Source of the DNA: CAVPDE01 sp964580575
GTDB taxonomy: Bacteria; Desulfobacterota; DSM-4660; Desulfatiglandales; HGW-15
Assembly: GCA_964580575.1 (NCBI GenBank)
Contig: CAZOLJ010000008.1
Coordinates: 17,875 to 81,874, forward strand
DNA length: 64,000 nt
Reading direction: 5' to 3'
Of this stretch, positions 52,272 to 61,214 are shown in pieces (positions within the stretch are counted from its first letter, which is position 1; every line of letters begins with the position of its first letter). The translations under genes were made by a program, and so were the position numbers. A model generated the notes under the pieces. That model was not told the DNA's origin. It ran no database searches and saw only the letters and a program-made list of their open reading frames with translations.

Positions 52272-54143
52272 ATGGCCAGAATGTACCCGCAGCACCTGGA
52301 GGGTTTTGAAGAGGCCACAGAAGGCGAGAAAAAAGTTTTCGCCTTCCTTGAAGAGGCGGCAAAACCGCACAAGGATTTCGCCTGCTGGTATCAACCCTCC
52401 CTCGGCAGCCAAGGGAAGGTCCCTGACTTTGTTCTCTACGGGAAGAAGCTGGGGCTCCTCGTACTCGAAGTCAAAGACTGGGCTTCACGCCAGATCCTGT
52501 CCTACACCCCTCATCATTTCACTGTTCAGCATTCCGGAAAGGCCGAACAAAGGACCAATCCCCTGAAACAGGCGAAGGGCTGCGCGAATACGCTGATGGA
52601 AGGGCTCAGAGAGAGTCCTGAGTTCGTATCCCGTGAACCGGCCCACGAAGGAGGGTTGAAAATACCCGTGGGAAGAATGGTGGTCTTTCCAAACATTTCG
52701 CGGGAGGAATACGAGGACCGGGGAATCCGATGGCTCATTCCCATGGAGACGGTCGTGCTCCGGGAGGACCTGGACCCTGCAGGAGAAATTCTCTGTGACC
52801 CTTCTGGCCGGAAGTTTCAGCAGAGAATCTCCGGCGCTTTCCCTTGTACCTTCAAAGGGCTGACTGGAAAAGAAGAGGCAAAGCTCCACTTTGCCTTGTG
52901 GCCCGAGGGCCGGATCCGCCTGCCTGCGCGGGAGGGGGAGGGAAAGGGCCATTTCCGAAAAGAGGTCTCCGCGCTCGATGAGGCCCAGGCAAGGCTGGCC
53001 TTGCTGCTGGGGCCGGGGCACCAGGTTATCAAAGGGCCGCCCGGGAGCGGAAAGACTCTAGTGCTGGTCCATCGTTGTTGTCAGCTCCACAGGTACCAGC
53101 CGAAGATCAAGAGAATTCTGCTGGTCTGTTTCAACCTTGCGCTTGTGAGCTACCTGAAGCGGCTCATCCAGGAAAAATCGATAGGCACCGGGGAAAACGG
53201 GATTCAGGTCTGCCACTTTTTCGATCTCTGCTCCAGGGTCTTGGGAGAAAACGTTCGGTTCGAGAACGAAAGCTCAGAGTACTATGACCTCGTGACGCAG
53301 GAAACCCTGGACAGGATCACCGCCGGAAAGAGCCGTGTCGAGCTTTTCGATGCCATCCTGGTCGACGAGGGGCAGGACTTCGACGACCTGATGCTAAGAG
53401 TCGTTCTGGCTTTGCTCAAACCCGGCGGGGATTTTGTCCTCAGCCTGGACTCCTACCAGAATCTCTACAGGAGAAGGCCGTCATGGAAATCCGTGGGCAT
53501 CAATGCCGGCGGCCGGACCCACTACCTTAAAAAGGTGTACCGGAACACCAAAGCGATATTCGATTTTACGCAGCGCTTTATAGGGGAGGGGCCAAGGGAG
53601 AACGCGCAGCTCGGGCTTCTTCCCCAGGGCATTTCTTTTGAAGGCGCAGCACCTGAAATCCTCAAGTTTGGGGACAGCGAGGAAATTGAGCGCTTCCTGA
53701 TTCGAGACCTGAGGGAGTGTATGCAGAGGGGTGAATTCAGGAGATCGGAAACAGCGATCATCTATGACGACAAGGTTTACGGGTCGGACCGTTTCTCTTA
53801 TGACAACCGGGCCCTGCCCATGCGGCTCTTCAGACGCCTCGAAGGGGCGGGAATCCCGAGCACCTGGGTCTCACAGGATGTCCGGTCCAAAGAAATGTAT
53901 GATGTCACCACGGACCGAGTGTCCCTCATCAGCATTCACAGCTCCAAGGGCCTGGACTTTGACCTGGTGTATCTCGTAGGTCTCGATCACATCCAAGCGA
54001 CGGATGAAACGAGGTCAAACCTCGTTTCTTTGGTTTATGTCGCCATGACGCGCGCAAAGTACCGGCTGGTCCTTCCCTACGTCGAGGAAACGGAGCTGAT
54101 CAAGAGAATAAAGGGTTGCCTGCCCATGGCGCGGCAACCATGA
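52272..54143 (+). CDS. NERD nuclease-related domain plus UvrD-like helicase
   Basis: 623 residues. The N-terminal NERD module (residues about 15-110) shows the restriction-nuclease-like core: GKVPDFVLYGKKLGLLVLEV followed by KDW, that is D...(E)xK. After a linker a superfamily-1 helicase core follows: VIKGPPGSGKTLVLVHRC near 254 (Walker A), ILLVCFNLALVSYLKRL (motif Ia), AILVDEGQDFDDLML near 362 (Walker B), LKKVYRNTKAI near 420, SLISIHSSKGLDFDLVYLVG near 555 and VYVAMTRAKYRLVL near 595. This pairing suggests DNA repair, or defence against foreign DNA. It lies beside a toxin-antitoxin pair. Confidence 0.88.
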   Translation: MARMYPQHLEGFEEATEGEKKVFAFLEEAAKPHKDFACWYQPSLGSQGKVPDFVLYGKKLGLLVLEVKDWASRQILSYTPHHFTVQHSGKAEQRTNPLKQAKGCANTLMEGLRESPEFVSREPAHEGGLKIPVGRMVVFPNISREEYEDRGIRWLIPMETVVLREDLDPAGEILCDPSGRKFQQRISGAFPCTFKGLTGKEEAKLHFALWPEGRIRLPAREGEGKGHFRKEVSALDEAQARLALLLGPGHQVIKGPPGSGKTLVLVHRCCQLHRYQPKIKRILLVCFNLALVSYLKRLIQEKSIGTGENGIQVCHFFDLCSRVLGENVRFENESSEYYDLVTQETLDRITAGKSRVELFDAILVDEGQDFDDLMLRVVLALLKPGGDFVLSLDSYQNLYRRRPSWKSVGINAGGRTHYLKKVYRNTKAIFDFTQRFIGEGPRENAQLGLLPQGISFEGAAPEILKFGDSEEIERFLIRDLRECMQRGEFRRSETAIIYDDKVYGSDRFSYDNRALPMRLFRRLEGAGIPSTWVSQDVRSKEMYDVTTDRVSLISIHSSKGLDFDLVYLVGLDHIQATDETRSNLVSLVYVAMTRAKYRLVLPYVEETELIKRIKGCLPMARQP

Positions 54144-54271
54144 CTTTTCTCCGATCGACCGCGTCTTCCGTTCAGAACCCTTAAAAGGTTCGCTTGAAAT
54201 CATTGTGTGAGTTGAAGCATCGGTTATTGTTGGGAGGGAGTTGAGACCTTGAGAAAGGAGGCCAGAAGCCT

Positions 54272-54472
54272 TTGAATGAAAGTTGGGCGAAAGATCCTGA
54301 ACTCATCCAGCGGGCAAGGATCGTTCTTGTTCTCTTTCTTTCCAAGAAATCCAAGGGCGAGCTCGTCGAGCTGATCATGAACTGGCTGGAGGATTTAGAC
54401 CTTTATCGTTTTTGCCACAAGTACATGGATCCGTCGGATCTGGCCTATATCGAAGGCAGTGAGAGAAAATGA
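54272..54472 (+). CDS. small hypothetical protein (66 aa)
   Basis: TTG 54272 with AAAGGAGG 9 bases upstream gives a helical, charged protein: NESWAKDPELIQRARIVLVL then FLSKKSKGELVELIMNWLED. It ends with DLAYIEGSERK. No family recognised. It follows the helicase gene by 130 bases on the same strand. Confidence 0.5.
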   Translation: MNESWAKDPELIQRARIVLVLFLSKKSKGELVELIMNWLEDLDLYRFCHKYMDPSDLAYIEGSERK

Positions 54473-54686
54473 AAGAACGGAATTTCCCGCTTTCTGCAGG
54501 GAGATCATAACCGCTCTGGGCGGACGAGAAGCAGTGTTGGGGAGCAAGACCGTGTCCACGGTACACGACATCACCTACCGGCAGCTTCAAGCCGCAACAA
54601 GGATAGACAAGAAAAGCACCAAAACATCCCGGACGAGGACAAGGAAGAGAACAAAAGCCGATAATAGGTGGAGGAGAGATGGAATC

Positions 54687-55379
54687 ATGAACAGACGTGT
54701 CTTTTTGGTGAGATTGGCGGCGATCAGTGCAGGATTAATGGCTCTCTTCAGGGCTACGGCGGCTTGGGCCAAGAGCCTGCCCTCTGACTCTGGAGCGGCG
54801 CCGGTCGCGGGTGCCGGACCGGACTTGGTTACCCTGCCCCCCTTTGAAAAGACCGGCGGCTTTGCTCTTGAGAAGGCTCTCCTGGAGAGGAAATCCTTCC
54901 GCTCCTATGAGGCGGCACGGAAGCTTTCCCAAGAGGAGTTGTCCAGGCTGCTCTGGGCCGCAACGGGCGTCAACCGGCCGGACAATAAACGCACGGTTCC
55001 TTCAGCCCGGGCCAGCCACCCGGTCGATGTCCTTGTTGCCGTGCCCGAAGGGGTGTACATGTACGAGCCCAAGCGCCACGTGTTGAAAAAAATCCTTTCA
55101 GACGACCTTCGATCAAAGATCCCGAATCAGGACGGCTTCAAGAGTGCCGCCATGATCGTTCTCTATGTGATCAACAAAGACAGGGTGTTGAGCGGCAAGA
55201 CCGAGTGGGCAGACCTTGAAATAGGCTGCATGGGACAGAGTCTCTTCCTCGAAGCGGTGTCGTTGGGTCTCGGGTCATGCATCTTCGCGAACTTCCCTGC
55301 CGAAAGTGCGGCCAAGACCATTGGTCTCAAGGAAAACCAGGTGCTGCGCATCGCCCAGGCCGTAGGGGCAGTCAAGTAG
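54687..55379 (+). CDS. SagB/ThcOx-type nitroreductase-family protein, exported
   Basis: 230 residues. A Tat-like signal (NRRVFLVRLAAISAGLMALF, ending AWAK) precedes an FMN-type nitroreductase fold: LERKSFRSYEAARKLSQEEL near 65, LLWAATGVNRPDNKRTVPSA near 85, HPVDVLVAVPEGVYMYEP near 108 and FLEAVSLGLGSCIFANF near 188. SagB-like members oxidise azolines or reduce nitro groups; many exported deltaproteobacterial ones are uncharacterised. ATG 54687 is chosen for GGAGGAGAG upstream. The 210 bases before it read as weak coding-like sequence that I cannot assign. Confidence 0.82.
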   Translation: MNRRVFLVRLAAISAGLMALFRATAAWAKSLPSDSGAAPVAGAGPDLVTLPPFEKTGGFALEKALLERKSFRSYEAARKLSQEELSRLLWAATGVNRPDNKRTVPSARASHPVDVLVAVPEGVYMYEPKRHVLKKILSDDLRSKIPNQDGFKSAAMIVLYVINKDRVLSGKTEWADLEIGCMGQSLFLEAVSLGLGSCIFANFPAESAAKTIGLKENQVLRIAQAVGAVK

Positions 55380-55471
55380 ACGGGAGATTCCTAAAACGAA
55401 CCCTTCGGCAAGCTCAGGGTCTTTGGCTGAGACCCGGGGAAAGCGTATTCCTTGGTTCGTCCGAACCTTTC

Positions 55472-55900
55472 TCATTTCAGGGGGTTTCTCCACTTGAGCC
55501 CTGGAAAGCGCGAAAAATCGGTATCGGTAGAGATCAACTCACAGCCGTGTTCACTAGCCAGCGCGGCCAGATGTGCGTCGGTCACAAGGTTTGCGACGGC
55601 CTGGCCCTGGATCATCATTTCTTGAAAGACGATCCAGTGGCGGTCGGCGGGATGAACAATGCGTGTGCAAGGCTGATCCAACCAACTTTGCACACGGGAG
55701 AGCGCTTGATCGAGCGATAGAGGGTGTTCAAAGACGCGCGGATTCGTGCTAATGCGGATGAACGCACCAAGGACGGTCCAGCAAAGACACACCGGCGAAA
55801 CACCGGACAACTGAGCATCCCACCATTCGCGTGCCATCACATGATGCGGGCTCAGTTGGTCTTCTGCATACAAAAGAACGTTGGCGTCCACGAGGATCAC
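55472..55900 (-). CDS. vapC: PIN-domain toxin (VapC type)
   Basis: 142 residues. ILVDANVLLYAEDQLSPHH at residues 2-20 (first Asp), WTVLGAFIRISTNPRVF near 42 (the usual Glu position is less clear), NLVTDAHLAALASEHGC near 104 (Asp) and STDTDFSRFPGLKW near 124. This is the TIGR00028-like branch where the domain ends FPGLxWxNPL. The gene overlaps the antitoxin stop by 4 bases (ATGA), the normal VapBC layout. Confidence 0.9.
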   Translation of the reverse strand: MILVDANVLLYAEDQLSPHHVMAREWWDAQLSGVSPVCLCWTVLGAFIRISTNPRVFEHPLSLDQALSRVQSWLDQPCTRIVHPADRHWIVFQEMMIQGQAVANLVTDAHLAALASEHGCELISTDTDFSRFPGLKWRNPLK

Positions 55901-56142
55901 CGGTGATCCTCCCCCTCGATCTGCGATAGGAGCGCCTGGATGTTGTCCAGGTTTCTTCCTGCTTTCAGCCCCATTTTGTGGGGTCGGGTGCGATAGGGCC
56001 GAGTTCGCGGGGGTTCCTCAACCGCCTGCAATCCGGTACGCAGCGCCTCATTGACCACTCGGCGGAAGGGCAGATTGAGCTTTGCCGCAACCGCTCTCGC
56101 TTTGTCCAGAACATCGTCGTCTAGGGTAAGTGTTGTTCTCAT
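55897..56142 (-). CDS. vapB: VapB-type antitoxin
   Basis: 81 residues. RTTLTLDDDVLDKARAVAAK then LNLPFRRVVNEALRTGLQAV is a ribbon-helix-helix DNA-binding domain. The Arg/Pro-rich tail (EEPPRTRPYRTRPHKMGL) and a terminal helix bind the toxin. Two adjacent ATGs (56145, 56142) exist and no Shine-Dalgarno sequence precedes them. The promoter -10 box ends at 56149, so transcription would start at or next to the start codon and the mRNA would be leaderless. Confidence 0.88.
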   Translation of the reverse strand: MRTTLTLDDDVLDKARAVAAKLNLPFRRVVNEALRTGLQAVEEPPRTRPYRTRPHKMGLKAGRNLDNIQALLSQIEGEDHR

Positions 56143-56148
56143 CATGTC

Positions 56149-56176
56149 ATCATAGCATCAAACGAGGAGATGTCAA
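56149..56176 (-). promoter_or_regulatory. vapBC promoter
   Basis: On the minus strand TTGACA (56176-56171), 16-base spacer, TATGAT (56154-56149), immediately before the antitoxin ATG. Confidence 0.6.
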
Positions 56177-56393
56177 GGCATCCGTTCTTTCAGTTTTGTG
56201 GATAGTTTTCTCAAAGGGGCTGATCCGTGGGGGGCAGGCCGTATTTCGGTTGTCCGCGACGAATGTTCTTGGACGTCGTATTGCCTGTGAACACTGGATG
56301 AGGATGGTTCGTGCTGTGGGATGTGAAGTTCCGCTTATGCCTGACGGCGTCTCAGTGATAGAATGAACTGATTCTTGGACGGAGGAACATGAG

Positions 56394-56891
56394 ATGAAAA
56401 AAGTGGATTACATGGCAGTGGCTGAAAAGGTGATGAAACAAATCAGGGAAGGGGCGTTTCTGACGGTCAAGGCCGGCAAAGCCACCAACACCATGACCAT
56501 CGGATGGGGGCTGATCGGTTATTCGTGGCGAAAGCCGGTCTTCATGGTGCTTGTGCGGACCTCGCGGCACACCTATGGGTTCATCGAGAAGGCATCCGAT
56601 TTCACGGTCACGGTGCCCACCACGAACATGCGCGATGCGCTCATGTTCTGCGGCACCAAATCCGGAAGGGACATGGACAAATACAAAGCATGCAACCTGG
56701 AGCTTGAGAAGGCTCGGAAGGTTGGGTCACCCATCATCAAGACACCCGCCATTCAATTTGAGTGCAGGATTCTCCTGAAGACTCCCATGGACCCCAAATG
56801 CCTCGACAAAGAGTGCCAGGGCCTCTACCCGGCAAAGGACTATCACACCCTTTACTTCGGGGAGATCGTGGAATGCTATGAAACGGAGTAG
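56394..56891 (+). CDS. flavin reductase-like FMN-binding protein
   Basis: 165 residues of the split-barrel flavin-reductase fold: GAFLTVKAGKATNTMTIGWG near 21-40, KPVFMVLVRTSRHTYGFIEK near 46 and FTVTVPTTNMRDALMFCGTK near 70 (NMR...CG is the typical C-terminal part of the FMN site). Two Cys near the end (DPKCLDKECQG) are unusual and may bind a cluster or metal. Such proteins bind FMN and act in electron transfer in anaerobes. GGAGG lies 9 bases before ATG 56394. The radical-SAM gene follows on the same strand. Confidence 0.88.
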   Translation: MKKVDYMAVAEKVMKQIREGAFLTVKAGKATNTMTIGWGLIGYSWRKPVFMVLVRTSRHTYGFIEKASDFTVTVPTTNMRDALMFCGTKSGRDMDKYKACNLELEKARKVGSPIIKTPAIQFECRILLKTPMDPKCLDKECQGLYPAKDYHTLYFGEIVECYETE

Positions 56892-56955
56892 AGGAAGAAG
56901 TGCCTAAAGTTGGAAAAAGCAGTGACAAGTGACGAGTGACGAGTAACGGATCAAC

Positions 56956-58230
56956 ATGAGAGTTTTGCTGATCTCCACCAACACTGAGAGAATCAACTTG
57001 CCCACCTTTCCCCTGGGGCTGGCCTGCGTGGCCCAGGCAACCAGGGACCGGGGGCATGAGGTGGAGTGCCTCGACCTCATGGCGGAGGCAGAGCCTGAAG
57101 AGGCTGTGACGCGGACCATGCAGCGTTTTCAGCCGCAAGCCGTCGGGATCTCCGTCAGAAACATCGATGACCAGAACATGGCAAACCCTCGGTTCCTGCT
57201 TGAGCAGGTAAGAGACGTGGTGAAATTCTGTAAGAACGTGTCGGAGTCTCCCACTGTTCTCGGAGGCGCCGGGTACAGCCTTTTTCCCCAAAGCAGCCTG
57301 GAGTACCTTGGTGCTGACATGGGAATCCAGGGGGAGGGAGAAAGCGCGTTCCCTTTGCTGATTGAGGCCCTTGAAACAGTCAGACCTCTTTCGGGCTTAG
57401 CCGGCCTCTACCTTCGCAGCCACGGTCTTCAAGGAGAAAGAAGGTTTGCAGAAGATCTGGACAGTCTCCCGCTCCCTGATCCGCACCTTTTCTCGACTTC
57501 CGCTTATGAGGGAGAGGACTTTTATGTTCCTGTTCAGACAAGGCGAGGATGTCCCATGAGATGCAGCTATTGCTCCACCGGGACCATCGAAGGCCATGCA
57601 CTTCGGAAACGTTCCCCGGAGCAAGTGGTCCGGTGGATGGCACGCTGGGTGGAATCAGGGTTTACGCGTTTCCAGTTTGTTGACAACACGTTCAACCTCC
57701 CGCCGGCTTATGCGCTTACTCTCTGCTCCCGTCTGGCAGAAGCGGATCTGCCCATCACCTGGCACAGCATCCTTTACCCTGGCAAGCTTGAAGAAAGGCT
57801 CATCAAGGCCATGGCCAAGGCCGGATGCAGGGAAGTGAGTCTCGGTTTCGAAAGCGGGTGCGATGACATTCTGACAGAAATGAACAAGCACTTCCTGTCG
57901 AAAGATGTTCGCGAGGCTGCCAGAATGCTTTCCGATCAAGGCATCCACACCATGGGGTTCCTGATGTTGGGAGGACCGGGCGAGACAAGGGAATCCGTCG
58001 AAGAAAGCCTGGCTTTCGTCAGGGCTCTGGATCTGGGTGCCTTGAAAATAACCGTCGGGATCAGAATCTATCCTGAAACAAAACTAGCGAAAGTAGCGGT
58101 TCAGGACGGCCTCATTGAGGCGGATGACGATCTTCTTTTCCCGAAGTTCTACATAGTGAAAGGGCTTGAAGCCTGGTTGAGGGAGACCGTGGGTAGGCAT
58201 ATGAAAGAGAACAAGAACTGGGTCATGTGA
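56956..58230 (+). CDS. B12-binding/radical SAM protein
   Basis: 424 residues. A cobalamin-binding-like domain occupies about 1-140 (RVLLISTNTERINLPTFPLG, GLACVAQATRDRGHEVECLD). The radical SAM core begins with RRGCPMRCSYCSTG near 194-207, whose C-x3-C-x2-C holds the 4Fe-4S cluster. GFESGCDDILTEMNKHF near 300 and GFLMLGGPGETRESVEESLA near 335 are typical of class B methylthio/methyl-type enzymes. The DxHxxG cobalamin loop is absent in the first domain, so it may bind no B12. The product is unknown. A large hairpin follows the stop. Confidence 0.88.
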   Translation: MRVLLISTNTERINLPTFPLGLACVAQATRDRGHEVECLDLMAEAEPEEAVTRTMQRFQPQAVGISVRNIDDQNMANPRFLLEQVRDVVKFCKNVSESPTVLGGAGYSLFPQSSLEYLGADMGIQGEGESAFPLLIEALETVRPLSGLAGLYLRSHGLQGERRFAEDLDSLPLPDPHLFSTSAYEGEDFYVPVQTRRGCPMRCSYCSTGTIEGHALRKRSPEQVVRWMARWVESGFTRFQFVDNTFNLPPAYALTLCSRLAEADLPITWHSILYPGKLEERLIKAMAKAGCREVSLGFESGCDDILTEMNKHFLSKDVREAARMLSDQGIHTMGFLMLGGPGETRESVEESLAFVRALDLGALKITVGIRIYPETKLAKVAVQDGLIEADDDLLFPKFYIVKGLEAWLRETVGRHMKENKNWVM

Positions 58231-58237
58231 AAAGATA

Positions 58238-58280
58238 ATCCCCCCATCCCCCCTCTGGTAAAGGGGGGCAAGGGGGGATT
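58238..58280. terminator. strong hairpin after the radical-SAM gene
   Basis: AATCCCCCC pairs with GGGGGGATT and an inner CCCCCCT pairs with AGGGGGG around CTGGTAA, followed by TTTTG. It is both a member of the C-rich/G-rich repeat family and a plausible terminator. Confidence 0.55.
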
Positions 58281-58336
58281 TTGAGGGACCCGTGGAAATG
58301 TCGATCTATTCAGTACTGTTCTATTAAGGTATGTTC

Positions 58337-58817
58337 TCAGCCACGGCGGAAAAGCGTAGTCCAAAGCCCGCCTGCCAATATCAATCCACCGAAGATGAAA
58401 TGGGCCGGAGTCAAAGGCTCCTCCAGAAACGCCGCGCCCATGAGAACCCCGTAAAGCGGAAGCGTGTTGTAGAAGACCATGGCCCCGCCTGCGCCCAAAG
58501 CCTGGACCGCCCGGTTCCAGCACAGGTAGGCAAGCAGGGTCGGGACAAAACAGATGTGGACCATGGCGGCAACCGTTTCCAGGCGCAAGTTCAGAGGAAT
58601 GGTGCGGAGTTCGAATAGGGCGGCCGCGGCCAGAGCGGAGAAGCAGGAGGCTGAAAAAAGCGGTCGCCACAGTGAAACGCAGGGTGGTCAGGGTCAGAGG
58701 CCCCACATCGTCACGAAGCCACCGGCCCAGAACGGCGTTGGTGGCCCAGGCCATGGTGGCCAGGTTCACCAGGACCACGCCCCATGCTCTCGTTTTCCAG
58801 GCGCTGGAATCCGTCAC
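58337..58817 (-). pseudogene. remnant of an EamA/DMT-family transporter
   Basis: From ATG 58817 the frame encodes the first two helices (GVVLVNLATMAWATNAVLGR and TTLRFTVATAFFSLLLLRSG) up to about GRGRP. The original frame then fails. In another frame the last part of an EamA protein appears (AAMVHICFVPTLLAYLCWNR, AVQALGAGGAMVFYNTLPLY, HFIFGGLILAGGLWTTLFRR) ending at 58337. A complete gene would be about 300 codons; here about 160 remain, so the middle six helices are deleted with loss of frame. Confidence 0.75.
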
Positions 58818-59027
58818 AATGGTTTCTCCATTTCACACGCCTTGGGAATGCTGCGCAGTGTGACCACACCTCGCGCGCACAGGTGCTTGAGCAGTGAGGA
58901 AGGTTCTCAGAAATTAAGTAATTTTTAATTTAGTTAAAAAAAAGTAATAAAAAGTTGTTGATAATATTCTTAAACTAATATAGGATTCATTTCAGTAACA
59001 TTCAAAGATCATACGGGAGATTCAATT

Positions 59028-59189
59028 TTGGCGCAGATCATGACAACCAGAGAATTGGCGGTGTACTTAAGATTGCATCAGATCACCATATGCAAGTTGT
59101 CCAAAGAAGGCAAAATCCCATCGATTCGGATCGGCAGGGTCTGGCGATTTGACAAGGAGGTCATTGATGAGTGGATCGCCAAAGGCTAG
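59028..59189 (+). CDS. excisionase-like helix-turn-helix protein (53 aa)
   Basis: TTG 59028 (GGGAGA 8 bases before) or ATG 59040 gives MTTRELAVYLRLHQITICKL then SKEGKIPSIRIGRVWRFDKE and VIDEWIAKG. This is the HTH_17/MerR-like excisionase domain: a helix-turn-helix plus a wing with the RIGRxWRF phrase. Stand-alone copies act as small DNA-binding regulators or as recombination directionality factors; no integrase is near. An AT-rich stretch (58915-58985) with TTGTTG, 18 bases and TATAGG lies upstream as a possible promoter. Confidence 0.75.
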   Translation: MAQIMTTRELAVYLRLHQITICKLSKEGKIPSIRIGRVWRFDKEVIDEWIAKG

Positions 59190-59216
59190 GAAAGGGCCTT
59201 GATCTAAGTCCTAGAC

Positions 59217-61061
59217 CTAGGCCGCCTTCTGGTTATGGACTCGGGAGGGCCGAAGGGCATGACGTTTCTGGGCTGAAAGCAGGGCCTTTCGCATGCGGAC
59301 CGCCCGCGGCGTGACCTCTACCATTTCGTCTTCCCGAATAAAGCTGATCGCCTGCTCCAGGGTGACGGGATTGATGGGAGAGAGAATGACGTTTTCATCT
59401 TTCCCGGCCGCCCGCATGTTGGAGAGTTTCTTTTCCTTGCAGGGGTTGACGTCGATGTCCTCACCCCGGTTGTGTTCACCTACGATCATTCCCTCGTAGA
59501 CCGGGTCGCTCGGCACAATGAAGAGGCGGCCCCGGGGCTCCAGGTTAAACAGGGCATAGGGCACGGCGCTGCCGGTGCGGTCCGCCACAATGGAGCCGGT
59601 AAAGCGGCTGGGGCACTCCCCTCTGAACTCCTCGTATCCGTCGAACAGAGAATGCATGATGCCGGTGCCGCGGGTGTCGGTAAGAAACTCGTCGCGGTAT
59701 CCGATCAACGCTCTGGCGGGCACGGAAAAATCGATTCTCACCCGGCCCTTTCCGTTGTTGACCAGGTTGATCATTCTTCCCCTGCGAAGGGAGAGCTTTT
59801 CCGTGACCACTCCCAGAAAGCGTTCTTCGCAATCGACCAGAAGCCGCTCAATGGGTTCGAGCTTCCGGTCGTTCTCGTAGCGGTAGATGACTTCGGGCCG
59901 GCCCACGCAGAACTCGTAGCCTTCCCGCCGCATGGTCTCGATGAGGATAGCCAGCTGGAATTCGCCCCGGCCTTTCACCACGATGCTGTCGCGGTCTTCG
60001 CCCCGCTCCACTTGGATGGCCACATTGCTGCGCGCTTCTTTGAGCAGGCGTTCGTAGATGCGGGTCAACTGAACATAGGTTCCGTCCTGCCCGCCGAAGG
60101 GCGACGTGTTGACCGTGAACTTCATGGACACGGTAGGTTCGTCCACGGTGATCCTCGGCAAAGCCCGGGGAGCGTTCCTGTTGCAGATGGTGTCCCCGAT
60201 CTTGACCTCTTCGATGCCTGCGAGGACCACGATGTCGCCTGGCTCCACTTCCTCCATATCCCGGAGCTTGATGCCGTCGTAGACTTGGAGCTTTGAGACC
60301 GTGAGCGGCGTGCTTTCACCGGATGCGCCGATGCAAACCAGGCTGTCCCTGGAACGCGCTGTTCCATTGAAGATCTTTCCGATCGCGAGCCGGCCCACGT
60401 AATCCGAATAGCCCAGGTCGGAGACGAGCATCTGGAAGGGGGCCTCAGGGTCGTAGGAGGGGCCGGGAATATCTTCAAGGATCGTGTCCAGAAGCAGGTG
60501 AAGGTTTTTTCCCTCTTCGCCCAGGGTGTTCTGGGCGATGCCATCGCGGCCGACCGCATAGAGCAGAGGGAATTCGAGTTGATCGTCCGTGGCATTCAGG
60601 TCGATCAAAAGGTCGTAGATTTCATCGAGGACCTCGTCGGGTCGAGCGTCGGGACGGTCAATCTTGTTGATGACCACGACGATCTTGAGATGAGCGTCCA
60701 GCGCTTTTTTCAGAACAAAGCGGGTCTGGGGCAGGGGACCTTCCGAGGCGTCCACCAGAAGAATCGCGCCGTCGACCATGGACAGGGCTCGCTCCACCTC
60801 ACCGCCGAAATCCGCATGGCCTGGGGTGTCAATAATATTGATGCGGACCCCTTTCCACATGACGGAGCAGTTCTTGGCGGCAATGGTGATGCCGCGTTCT
60901 CGTTCCAGGTCCAGGGTGTCCATCAGCCGATCGCTGACCTCTTGGTTGGCCCTGAACAGGCCGCTTTGACGGAACATGGCGTCCACCAGGGTTGTTTTTC
61001 CATGGTCAACGTGGGAGATGATGGCTATGTTTCGCAGGCTGTGGTTTATCGCTCTGTGCAT
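59217..61061 (-). CDS. typA: translational GTPase TypA/BipA
   Basis: Ribosome-associated GTPase that helps 50S assembly and stress or cold adaptation. 614 residues. G1 IISHVDHGKTTLVDAMF near 15, G2/switch I ERERGITI near 54, G3 DTPGHADFGGEVERAL near 73, G4 VVINKIDRPDARP near 127, then domains II/III, a domain V-like section (ERGEDRDSIVVKGRGEFQLA) and the BipA-specific C-terminal domain ending near SVQKRHALRP-like residues. ATG 61061 is chosen as the point where family sequence begins; the frame runs to 61154 without homology. Confidence 0.95.
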   Translation of the reverse strand: MHRAINHSLRNIAIISHVDHGKTTLVDAMFRQSGLFRANQEVSDRLMDTLDLERERGITIAAKNCSVMWKGVRINIIDTPGHADFGGEVERALSMVDGAILLVDASEGPLPQTRFVLKKALDAHLKIVVVINKIDRPDARPDEVLDEIYDLLIDLNATDDQLEFPLLYAVGRDGIAQNTLGEEGKNLHLLLDTILEDIPGPSYDPEAPFQMLVSDLGYSDYVGRLAIGKIFNGTARSRDSLVCIGASGESTPLTVSKLQVYDGIKLRDMEEVEPGDIVVLAGIEEVKIGDTICNRNAPRALPRITVDEPTVSMKFTVNTSPFGGQDGTYVQLTRIYERLLKEARSNVAIQVERGEDRDSIVVKGRGEFQLAILIETMRREGYEFCVGRPEVIYRYENDRKLEPIERLLVDCEERFLGVVTEKLSLRRGRMINLVNNGKGRVRIDFSVPARALIGYRDEFLTDTRGTGIMHSLFDGYEEFRGECPSRFTGSIVADRTGSAVPYALFNLEPRGRLFIVPSDPVYEGMIVGEHNRGEDIDVNPCKEKKLSNMRAAGKDENVILSPINPVTLEQAISFIREDEMVEVTPRAVRMRKALLSAQKRHALRPSRVHNQKAA

Positions 61062-61214
61062 GATTCTAAAGAGGTCCTCTTGGGGTTGACAGAAAGAGGC
61101 AATATAACCCCATAAAGAAGAATTACAAGTGTTTTGTGGAAAATAGATCAACATAAATCAAAAACTTTGATTGCTTATTGGAAAAAGAAGATTATAATAG
61201 AATCATTCAATGAG

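Noticed and set aside
54459..54686. Frame upstream of the nitroreductase with EFPAFCREIITALGGREAVL
   Set aside because: Protein-like for about 40 residues but no homologue recalled and no start signal; could be a relic, not claimed.
56130..56366. 78-aa frame between vapB and the flavin reductase
   Set aside because: No Shine-Dalgarno, covers the vapBC promoter, composition not convincing.
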